A stretch of DNA of 64,000 nt from NCBI GenBank assembly GCA_945861865.1, contig CAMAWN010000002.1, positions 23,028-87,027 on the forward strand, in the 5' to 3' direction. Made by a program: the position numbers and the translations under genes. Below are positions 42,040 to 51,276 of the stretch, piece by piece. How positions within the stretch are numbered: position 1 is the stretch's first letter; the number at the start of each line of letters is the position of its first letter. The notes beneath the pieces are model-generated. The model ran no database searches, had not been told where the DNA came from, and saw only the letters and a program-made list of their open reading frames with translations. The DNA comes from Candidatus Kuenenia stuttgartensis. Lineage in GTDB: Bacteria > Planctomycetota > Planctomycetia > Planctomycetales > Planctomycetaceae.

Positions 42040-42915
42040 GGGCGGTAGCTCCTGGATGAAGTGCGAAGCCGATTGGCGTATTCATCAATCTCGTTGCGGA
42101 GGTTGCGTAATGTGTTTACGACGAACGATTTTTTGCCACGGAACGCCGCCAGCGTGGCTGCCAAAGATTGGGCACAGAGGTGTCTCCCAGAAAACACCGG
42201 GGGCGTCGGATCGAAGGTGACAGTCCTGTTCCGGCAGGAACTGCCGATCGTCCACCAGAAATCCGAGAAAATTCGGAATTCATGGCTTCGACGCAATCCG
42301 GACTTTGAAGAGCGGCGACCTCCGCGATTACTACTAATGGAGCCGATTCGCAACTTCAAGCTGGCTAAAGATAATCGCGATTCGCGAACCAGTGCGTTCA
42401 GCTTCGTACCGGAAGCCTGGCTGTCGGTGAGGGTGGCGAATTATCAGGGGGCCGGGAAGCGCCTGGTTGCCGGTGCCGAGCAATTCAAGGAAAACGTTTG
42501 CTCTTTCGACCGATCCCCCAACCATCGCGTGTGTCGGGGCCGGTGGCCCGTAGGCCAAGGTTTCGCGACGAACTTGCAGGAATTGGATCAGCCAGTGCGA
42601 TTCGTTCACGCCCTGAGCTGGCGTGCCACTCGTCCGCGCGGACCCACTGTCGATCATCGCCCCAGGTAATTCGGAGTCTTTGTCATTCCCAGGTTGGATA
42701 GCCGCGTCGTACAGCGCAGCAAAGCTCAGGTTGGAGGTCAGTCCCAACGCTCGCCAGTGAACGACGGCCGGCCGGTAACACAGATCCTTCAACAATTGAT
42801 TCCGGGGAACTCGGCTCGGCGTCCACGGAGTTTCTCGACAACTCTTTCAAAATGTTGGCAAGTTTTCGATACAAAGTTCCGTGGACAATTCAGCGCCGCT
42901 CCCGGAAATCAACAG

Positions 42916-43560
42916 ATGAGTTCCTCGTATCCCTCAAACGCCAATTCCGACTCACCGACTCCTCTGGTTGGACCAGGAGCGGAACTGGTGGAGATCTTTC
43001 AGCAGAATCGTGAGCGGTTGCGGCAATTGATACGGTTGAGACTGCATCCTCGGTTACAGGGGCGGCTGGATGAGTCGGACGTCGTGCAAGACTCGTTTGT
43101 GGACGCGAATCGCCGCTTCGCCGAGTACACCGCCAATCCCTCCGTTCCGTTGTTCTTGTGGGTGAGATCGCTGACGCTGCAACGGCTGGTTGATCTGCAA
43201 CGACTGCATCTGGGTGCGAAGATGCGAGACGCGGGGCGTGAGATTTCGCTGCATAGCGGGCCGTTGCCGGAAGCGTCGTCGCTCTCGTTGGCGGCGCAAT
43301 TAGTGGGACAGATGACGTCAGTGAGTCAAGCGGCCATTCGCGCGGAAACACAGGTGCGAGTGCAAGCGGCGCTGAACCTGATGGACCCGATTGACCGCGA
43401 GGTGCTTGCTCTGCGGCATTTCGAGATGCTCACCAATGAAGAAGTCGCGCAGGTCTTGGGGTTGAAGAAATCGGCGGCCAGCAATCGTTATATTCGCGCA
43501 CTGCGACGGATGAAGGACGTTCTCGAAGGAACTGGAATGGCTTCGGGAGACAAACCATGA
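42916..43560 (+). CDS. ECF-type RNA polymerase sigma factor (planctomycete sigma-70 type)
   Basis: LIRLRLHPRLQGRLDESDVVQDSFVDANRRFAEY (sigma region 2) and LNLMDPIDREVLALRHFEMLTNEEVAQVLGLKKSAASNRYIRALRRMKDVL (region 4). Internal ATG preferred over the track start at 42694. Confidence 0.9.
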   Translation: MSSSYPSNANSDSPTPLVGPGAELVEIFQQNRERLRQLIRLRLHPRLQGRLDESDVVQDSFVDANRRFAEYTANPSVPLFLWVRSLTLQRLVDLQRLHLGAKMRDAGREISLHSGPLPEASSLSLAAQLVGQMTSVSQAAIRAETQVRVQAALNLMDPIDREVLALRHFEMLTNEEVAQVLGLKKSAASNRYIRALRRMKDVLEGTGMASGDKP

Positions 43561-46500
43561 CGAGTGAGAGCGGCGACAATCGGCTCGATGAATTGGCCGA
43601 AGAGTTCGTGCGTCGGCTGCGCAATGGCGAGCGGCCGGAAGTGTCGGAGTATTGTGCTGGACATCCCGAGTTGGCGGACGAGATTGGCGATCTCTTCCCG
43701 ACTCTGCGGGTCATGGAAGGCGTGCGTCAGGATTCCAAAGACGTCGAAGTCGTGGTTCAGCCTGGAGTGACCTTGCTAGGCCATCGGTTGGAAGCATTGG
43801 GGGACTACCGGCTGCTGCGTGAGGTTGGCCGCGGCGGCATGGGCGTCGTTTATGAAGCGGAGCAGGAATCGCTCGGCCGGCACGTGGCTTTGAAAGTGCT
43901 TGCTCCACACGCGCTGTTGGACTCGCGATATGTGCTCCGTTTTCAACGTGAAGCACGCGCGGCCGCGCGGTTGCACCACACCAACATCGTGCCGGTGTTT
44001 GGCGTCGGCGTGCATGCCGGGATGCACTACTACGTGATGCAGTTCATTTCCGGCATGGGTTTAGACGCGGTGTTGTCGGAACTGCGCGGCGCGCGAGGTA
44101 TCGCTTCATCCCGTGCGAGTTCGGGAGGCCTCTTGGGAAGTGCCACGCCGTTGTCGTCGGAGAGGTCACTCGATTCGACCGAGACGCATGTCGGGGGCGA
44201 GCGTCCGAAGTACATGCCGTCAGTACAACAGATTGCGGACTCGATGTGTTCGGGAGTCTTCGCCGCACCGAACGGGCGAACGGAGGGCGTCAGCCTTCTG
44301 GTGAATCCTGCGTCGTCGGACATTCGAGAAACCAGAGAGCTGACGCCCAATGGCACTCACTTTGTGAGCGGCACGGCGCTAGCCGCCGGTAATTCGCCAG
44401 AAAACGTCGATCCCGAATCACCGGTGGCTAGCGCCAAACCGCTCAAAGTGAGTGCCATTGAGCTGACGCCCCCCGTTCGCCAGGACACTGGCAGCAGCAG
44501 CACAGTGTTGTCGCAGCCGGGCCATGCGTATTGGCACAGCGTCGCGCGGATTGGCGTGCAGGTGGCTGAGGCGATGGACTATGCCTTTCGTCAGGGTGTG
44601 CTGCATCGCGACATCAAGCCGTCGAACTTGCTGCTCGACACGCAGGGCAACGTGTGGGTCACGGACTTCGGCCTGGCGAAGTCGGTTGAGAGTGATGATC
44701 TGACTCAGTCGGGAGACGTGGTCGGCACGTTGCGATATCTGGCTCCGGAACGGCTCAAGGGGAAGTACGACCTGCGCGGCGACATCTACAGTTTGGGCAT
44801 TACTCTGTACGAAATGCTGACGCTGCGTCCTGCCTTCATCGGATCGGATCACGCGGACTTGCTGCGGCGAATCGTGAGCGAGGAACCGCCTCGGCCGCGC
44901 AGTCTTGATCCGTCGATCCCGCGCGATTTGGAGACGATCGTGTTGAAGGCGATCGCTTCGGCTCCCGCCGATCGTTATTCCACTCCCGCCGCGCTGGCGA
45001 CCGACTTACGACAGTTTCTGGAAGACAAGCCGATTCACGCACGGCGGGTGGGAGTGACGGAGCGCTTGTGGCGTTGGTCACGACGCAATCCGCTCGTCGC
45101 GAGTTTGACGGGGTTGGTCGCGCTGTTGCTGGTCGCGACGGTGATCGTGCAGTCGGTCAGCAATGCGCGCATTCGCCGCGAAGTCGGCGCGACGACAATG
45201 GCCTTGCAGGAGAAGGAGTCAGCTCTCAAGGACAAAGAGCGCGCATTGCAATCGGCGTCGGCGAGCGAGCAGTTGGCTCGGCGGCGGTTTTATGCGGCGG
45301 AGATGAATCTCGCGCAGCAAGCGTTGCAGGCCGGGGAGCCGGCGCGAGTGCTCGACCTGCTGGAGAATCAGCGTCCGCAGCCGGGCGAGACGGACTGGCG
45401 CGGGTTCGAGTGGCATTATCTGTGGCAAGCGATTCATCAGCCGTTGCATGTTTCGCTGCGTGTGAATGACGGCGAAATCTGGTCGCTGGCGTTCTCTCCG
45501 GATGGCCAGACGCTGGCGGTCGGTAGCGGCAACGAGCGACGCGGTTCGTTGACTTTGTGGGCTGTTAAATCGGGAACCCGGCTGGCGGCGTTGGGGAGCG
45601 ACGAGGAAGTCGTGCATGCGGTGGATTTCTCGCCGGACGGCAAGTTCTTGGTCAGCAGTTCGATCAGAGATGCAGCCGTGCTGTGGGATGTCTCTGAGCG
45701 GCGTGAGGTCGCCCGACTCCAGACTCCGAGTCATTTGCGTTCCGTCGATTGGTCGAACGACGGACGCTGGATCGCGACCGGTTGCCAAAACGGGGTCGTG
45801 CAATTATGGGACGCCGCAACGCGAGAACTCAAAGCGGAATTTCCGCCGCACAAATGGGAGGTTGCCGGCCTCGTCTTCTCGCCGGATGGCAATCGGCTCT
45901 ACACGGCGGCGGGGTTCGATCAGGGTGAGATGCTGACGCGCGTGTACGACCTGACGACGCTGCCGCCGCCTCCGCCACGCGAAATCCCACGCTGGTATGT
46001 GCGCGACGTGTCCTCGGATGGGAATTCGATCGTGGGGTTTTATTGGGGCACGATCAAGATTTGGGATGAGCGTGAGAACAAACAACGCTGGCAAGAAATG
46101 GTCAGCCCCGGCTGCTTGAATGCGGTCAAGTTTGCCGCCGATGGCCGCCGCATGGCCCGCGCGGGATTCGACGACCGGCTGGCGGAGATCTGGGAGGAAG
46201 ACTCGAAAACTCCGTTGCAACGGCTGCCACACGCAGCGGCCATCAAGGCCGTGGCGTTTGATCCGCAGAAGAAGTATTGGGCATCGGGCAGCACCGACGG
46301 CGAAATCAAAATTTGGCACGATCGAACGTCCGAAAAGCCCCTGTCGCTCCAGCACGATCCCGCCGTCTGGCGAATGTTGATGGCCCCCAAAGTCGGCACG
46401 ATGTTCTTGGGCGGCGACTTTCCGGCCGAGGCGCGCGATGCCATCAGCGGTGAGCTGCGCGTTGCGCCGCCCGCGCGGCGACTGCATGCCGTGTCGCCGG

Positions 46501-47279
46501 ACGGCCAAGTGCTGTTGGCAATCATTCCGACTTCGTCCAGCGCGGCAACGACGAAAGACTCGTCGCCATTGCCGGAGACGATCGAGATCTGGGACCGTGA
46601 CGGACAAGCGCCGCGTCTCTCGTTTCGATTGCCGGATCAACAAGAGCGCGCCTGGCGTGCCATCGCGCTGTCGAACACCGGCCACTGGCTGGCGACTCGG
46701 CAATGGGATTGCCCGATCCGGCTGTGGGATGTCTCTGGCCGCGAGGTTCGTCAGATCGCCGAACTCAAAGACACCAACTGCATGAATCTGTGTTTGTCTC
46801 CCGATGAACGCTTTCTGGTCGCGTGCTGTCAGTTCGGCCGAGTCCGCGCGTGGGACTTGAAAACTCGCACCGCGCTGCCGGACTTGCTGGGCTATGAATC
46901 GAGCATGGGCTGGGCGATGTCGGCGACGTTCTCACCCGACGGCCGACGAGTCGCCGCTGGCAATGGGTCGGGCATCGTTCGAGTCTGGGACTTCGCGTCG
47001 CAACATTTGCTGGCCACGATGAAGGGACATTTCGGTGAGATCCACGATCTGGCATTCTTCCCGGACAATCGCACCTTGGCCGTCGGTGGCACCGGTCCCA
47101 TTCGCTTGTGGGACATCGAGACCGGACAAGAATGCCTGACGCTGCCGGTCCCCGATTACAAGATCGAGCAGCTCGCCATCTCCGCCGACGGCCAAACACT
47201 GTTCTCGCGCGGCGATGAGGGAATCGTTCGCTGGTGGACCGGACGCCAATTGAATCGAGACAATGACCATGCCCGATGA
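43557..47279 (+). CDS. Serine/threonine protein kinase (Pkn-type) with C-terminal WD40 repeats, 1240 aa
   Basis: GRGGMGVVYEAEQESLGRHVALKVL, HRDIKPSNLLLD, VTDFGLAKS, APERLKGKYDLRGDIYSLGITLYEM; hydrophobic segment LVASLTGLVALLLVATVIV; WD40 units such as VWSLAFSPDGQTLAVGS. ATGA overlap with the sigma gene. Confidence 0.96.
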   Translation: MTSESGDNRLDELAEEFVRRLRNGERPEVSEYCAGHPELADEIGDLFPTLRVMEGVRQDSKDVEVVVQPGVTLLGHRLEALGDYRLLREVGRGGMGVVYEAEQESLGRHVALKVLAPHALLDSRYVLRFQREARAAARLHHTNIVPVFGVGVHAGMHYYVMQFISGMGLDAVLSELRGARGIASSRASSGGLLGSATPLSSERSLDSTETHVGGERPKYMPSVQQIADSMCSGVFAAPNGRTEGVSLLVNPASSDIRETRELTPNGTHFVSGTALAAGNSPENVDPESPVASAKPLKVSAIELTPPVRQDTGSSSTVLSQPGHAYWHSVARIGVQVAEAMDYAFRQGVLHRDIKPSNLLLDTQGNVWVTDFGLAKSVESDDLTQSGDVVGTLRYLAPERLKGKYDLRGDIYSLGITLYEMLTLRPAFIGSDHADLLRRIVSEEPPRPRSLDPSIPRDLETIVLKAIASAPADRYSTPAALATDLRQFLEDKPIHARRVGVTERLWRWSRRNPLVASLTGLVALLLVATVIVQSVSNARIRREVGATTMALQEKESALKDKERALQSASASEQLARRRFYAAEMNLAQQALQAGEPARVLDLLENQRPQPGETDWRGFEWHYLWQAIHQPLHVSLRVNDGEIWSLAFSPDGQTLAVGSGNERRGSLTLWAVKSGTRLAALGSDEEVVHAVDFSPDGKFLVSSSIRDAAVLWDVSERREVARLQTPSHLRSVDWSNDGRWIATGCQNGVVQLWDAATRELKAEFPPHKWEVAGLVFSPDGNRLYTAAGFDQGEMLTRVYDLTTLPPPPPREIPRWYVRDVSSDGNSIVGFYWGTIKIWDERENKQRWQEMVSPGCLNAVKFAADGRRMARAGFDDRLAEIWEEDSKTPLQRLPHAAAIKAVAFDPQKKYWASGSTDGEIKIWHDRTSEKPLSLQHDPAVWRMLMAPKVGTMFLGGDFPAEARDAISGELRVAPPARRLHAVSPDGQVLLAIIPTSSSAATTKDSSPLPETIEIWDRDGQAPRLSFRLPDQQERAWRAIALSNTGHWLATRQWDCPIRLWDVSGREVRQIAELKDTNCMNLCLSPDERFLVACCQFGRVRAWDLKTRTALPDLLGYESSMGWAMSATFSPDGRRVAAGNGSGIVRVWDFASQHLLATMKGHFGEIHDLAFFPDNRTLAVGGTGPIRLWDIETGQECLTLPVPDYKIEQLAISADGQTLFSRGDEGIVRWWTGRQLNRDNDHAR

Positions 47280-47532
47280 AAGTCTTGATCTCGATCCCCT
47301 CGACGACCTGGCCGAGCAGTTCGTCGATCGGCTGCGGCGTGGCGAATGGCCGGCGCTGACGGAGTACACGAATCGGCATCCCGAACTGGCCGACCAAATC
47401 CGCGAACTGTTTCCGTTGCTGATCACGATGGAACAAGTCCGGCCGGCTGGCCCTCGGCTCGGGGTGACACGTCACGACTGCTGGCCTCGACTCAAGGAGC
47501 GGACGTCACGATTCGCGATCGAAATCTCTTGA
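47263..47532 (+). CDS. Orphan 89-aa protein resembling the N-terminal segment of the adjacent kinase (possible truncated kinase paralogue)
   Basis: DDLAEQFVDRLRRGEWPALTEYTNRHPELADQIRELFPLLITMEQVRP versus DELAEEFVRRLRNGERPEVSEYCAGHPELADEIGDLFPTLRVMEGVRQ in the kinase; no catalytic motifs follow. Confidence 0.7.
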   Translation: MTMPDESLDLDPLDDLAEQFVDRLRRGEWPALTEYTNRHPELADQIRELFPLLITMEQVRPAGPRLGVTRHDCWPRLKERTSRFAIEIS

Positions 47533-47550
47533 ACATGAAAGTTCTCCATC

Positions 47551-50500
47551 ATGATTCTGCGATCTTGGCTGCAACGACTCACATCGGCCGTTCTCTTGGG
47601 TACGGACTCGCGAAACCGGAGGCGATTCACTCGTCGTCGTGCGAACGATGCCGCGCCAAGTGAGTTGCTGGAGACGCGAGCGCTGTTGGCGGCGAACTTG
47701 TTCGTGGACGTGAACAACACGACGGGGACCGAGGATGGAACCGCGCTGCATCCTTACAACTCTGTGCAGGAGGCGGCCACAGCGGCGGCGGCGACGGAAG
47801 ACGTCACGATCAGGGTGGCACAAGGAACGTATGCGGAGAATGTCATCGCCCCCAACACGAACCTGCAACTGTTGGGTGGATTCGCGGGCGGTTCGGCGGA
47901 CGACTACGCCAACGGATTGTCCGGCGACTTTGCGGCCGCCGATCTCACCAGCAATGTGACCCGCATCACCGGCGACATGAATTCGCCCGTGGTGGCTTTG
48001 AGTCCGATCGCGAAAACGATCGTCATTGATGGCTTCGTGATTTCCGGTTGACTGCATGGCATCTACTGTGAAGCTGATTTCGAGCAATTCGCCAATGTGA
48101 CGATCTCCCACAATGTCATCGAGAACAACGGGCCGGCAGCGTTGCAACCAGGGGGTGGCGACCACGCCTTCTTTGGCGGCGGTATCTATTCGTCGAACGC
48201 CACGATCACCGTGACCCACAACACCATCCGCAACAACAACGCCAATCGCGGCGGCGGCCTCAACATCACGAGCAAATCGGATTTCACGATCACCGACAAC
48301 CTCATCGAAGACAACTCGGGCTATGACGACCACGGTGGAGGTGTCGTGCTCAATCCACTGCCGATCGCCGCTGTGGGCGACGGCACCTTCGCCCGCAACG
48401 TCATCCGTGGCAATGTCGCCTCGAAAGCCTACACCTACGGTTGGGCCGGCGGCGTTCTCATCGGCGGCAACCTGGACCCCGCTTCGCTCAAACCCGTCAC
48501 ACTCAACAACAACATCTATACCGGCAACTCCGCGCCCAGTCAGGGCGGTGCCCTCTTTGTGGACAACGGTGCCACGGTCATCCTCGACCACGAGCTGATT
48601 TACAAGAACAGCACCACCTCCGGCGTCAGCAGCGGCGGCGCGATCTTCGTGGACGGGGACGCCGGCGGCACCGGTTCCACACTGACCATCAAGAACTCCA
48701 CAATCGCCGACAACATTTCGGAGCAGCAAAACGGCAACGGTGTGTTCGTCCTCGAATTCTCGCAGGTCATCGTCAGCAACTCGATCTTCTGGGGCAACAC
48801 CGATGATTTCTTCCAGGATGACACGTCCACAATCACGGTGACTTACACCGATTCGCAGGAAGTCTTGGCGGGGACGGGGAACATTCACGCCGACCCGCTG
48901 TTCGCCGATTCGGGTGACAGCGATTACCACCTGCAATCAACCGCCGGCCGCTTTGATCCGACGGCCCAAGGCGGTGCCGGCGGCTTTGTGGCCGATGCCG
49001 TCAACAGTCCGGCCATCGACGCCGGCAATCCGGCGGCGGCGTTCGCGAATGAACCGTTTTTCAACGGAGGCCGCCTCAACTTGGGTTTCGATGGCAACAC
49101 CGCGCAAGCCAGCAAGTCGGTCAACCTCAATCCCGACATCGTGCTGGATTCCGTGACCGCCAACGGCAAGACGACGTTGACCGTGCAATACCGCATTCTG
49201 GATTTCGCCGTCAGCAGCCCGATCACTTTGCGGTTCCTGCAATCAACGGACAACTTGGCCGATGCAGCGGACACCGTCTTGAGCAATGTGACGATCAGCA
49301 ACGTCGCGGACTTGGCGGTCGGCTCGCACACGCTCAATTTCACAATTGGCTCGCAGGTGTTGCTGCCGGGATCGGGCAAGCCGGAAGTCGCCACGGATTA
49401 TTTCCTCCTCGCCGTCGCCGACCCCGCCAACACGATCGCCGAATCCGACAATCATCCGCTCAATGAGGACAACACGGTTCCGTTCGTCGGAGCCTACGCG
49501 ACCACCACGACGATTCACCTTCACGGCGGTTCGATGGCGGATACCGTGACGCTCACCTACCCGGCCACGACGTCGGGCAATGTCACGCTCGGCCTCGCGG
49601 GTTCGATCAGCGCGACCTACACCTATGCCTTCGGCCAAACAGCCCAGTTCTGGCTACGGACTCACGACGGCAATGACACGGTCAATATCGTCAACGCGTC
49701 GAACCTGACCACGCGGCCGATGTTGGAACTCGGCGGCAACGGTGACGACATCCTCAATGGCGCGGCCGGAGCGGATGCGCTCAACGGCGGCACGGGTAAC
49801 GACACATTGAGTGGCGGCCTTGGAAATGACTCGCTTGATGGAGGCATCGGCACCAATACTCTGCGGGAATCGGGCAACGTCAACTTCACGCTGACAAACA
49901 CCAGTCTGTCCGGCGTCGGCACGGACAAGCTTGCGAACTTGCAGGTCGCCAATCTGACTGGCGGCACGAGTTCCAACACCTTCACCGCCAGCGGCTGGAC
50001 CGGCGCGGGTAGCCTGATCGGAGGCGGAGGCACGGGCGACACGATCGCGGCCAGCAAAAATGTCAGCTTCACGCTCGCGAATGCGGGACTGCAAACAACC
50101 GATGGAATGAACTTGTCACTGAGCGGTTTCGGCAAGGCGACACTGACCGGCGGCGCGGGAGGCAACACCTTCACCGTCGGCGGTTGGACCGGCATCGGCA
50201 CGCTGTCAGGTGGCGGGGGAACCGACACGCTCGTTGCGACGCGCGATGCCAACATGACGTTGACAACCACTTCGCTGACCACGATCGGCTTCGGCACATT
50301 GACACTTTCGAGTCTGGAAATCGCGACTCTCACTGGCGGAGCGGGAAGCAACTCGTTCAACGTCAGCGGTTGGAACGGCACGGGCACGCTGACCGGCGAA
50401 GGTGGTGCGGACAGCGTCATCGCATCTCGCAATGCCAACTTCACGCTCTCCGATTCGCAACTGTCCGCGTCAAACGGGTTGACCATGACGCTGGCAAACA

Positions 50501-51225
50501 TCGCGATCGCCAACCTGACCGGCGGATCGAGCGTCAACGTTTTTACCGTCACCGGTTGGACTGGCAGCGGACAGCTCGACGGCTTGGCCGGAACGACTGA
50601 CAAGATCATCGCCGTGCGCGATACCGATATGACCTTGACCAACACGTCGCTGGTCGCGGCGGGCTTCGGCACTCTGACCTTGGCCGGCATGGAAACCGCT
50701 ACCCTCAGCGGTGGAGCTACTGCGAACAAGCTGATCGCGAATCAATTCACGCTCGGCTCGGTGACTCTGCAAGGCAATGGCGGCGACGACCTGCTCATTG
50801 GCGGATTGAAAAATGACTCGCTGGATGGCGGGACGGGACGTGACGTCTTGATTGGCGGCGCGGGAATCGACTCGATCAACGGAGGCACGGATGAAGACAT
50901 CCTCATTGGCGGCACCACAACCGCCAGTGGTGGCGCGACTCGGAATGTGGCCGACTTCGTCGCCTTGAATGCGATCATGGCCGAATGGAGCCGAACGGAC
51001 GCGAATTCCCTTTATGCGAATCGGATTGCTAATCTTCAAGATGTTGGCGTCGGTTCAAATGCTGCGACCAAGCTCAACAGCACGACGGTCCAGAACGACT
51101 CTGCGAAGGACACCCTCAAAGGGAGCTTGCCAGCTCCGAACAACACCGACCTCGATTGGTTCTTCCAATCTTCCAGCGATGTATTGGATGCCATCGCCAA
51201 TGAAACGAAGACCGCCGTCCTGTGA
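47551..51225 (+). pseudogene. LEPR-XLL-type beta-helix / CARDB-like / RTX protein interrupted by one in-frame TGA (48049-48051)
   Basis: ORFs 47551-48051 and 48097-51225 share a frame. The codons between TGA and 48097 are open (LHGIYCEADFEQFANVTISHNVIENNG), continuing the beta-helix. N-terminus ELLETRALLAANLFVDVNN. Confidence 0.82.
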
Positions 51226-51276
51226 TGGGTTCGTGGCATCGTCGGCCCGTCCAACAGCAGACCAAATCCGCCAACG

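Noticed and set aside
42061-42669. 202-aa plus ORF and 153-aa minus ORF (42334-42795) in the divergent intergenic region
   Set aside because: No recognisable motifs, overlapping on opposite strands, unconvincing starts; treated as noncoding.
48049-48051. Selenocysteine recoding at the in-frame TGA
   Set aside because: Position fits Gly in a beta-helix turn, not a redox site, and no SECIS-like hairpin was obvious immediately downstream; nonsense mutation or sequencing error is simpler.
47506-48936. 476-aa minus-strand ORF
   Set aside because: Lies antisense to the beta-helix/RTX coding frame, which has clear domain content on the plus strand.
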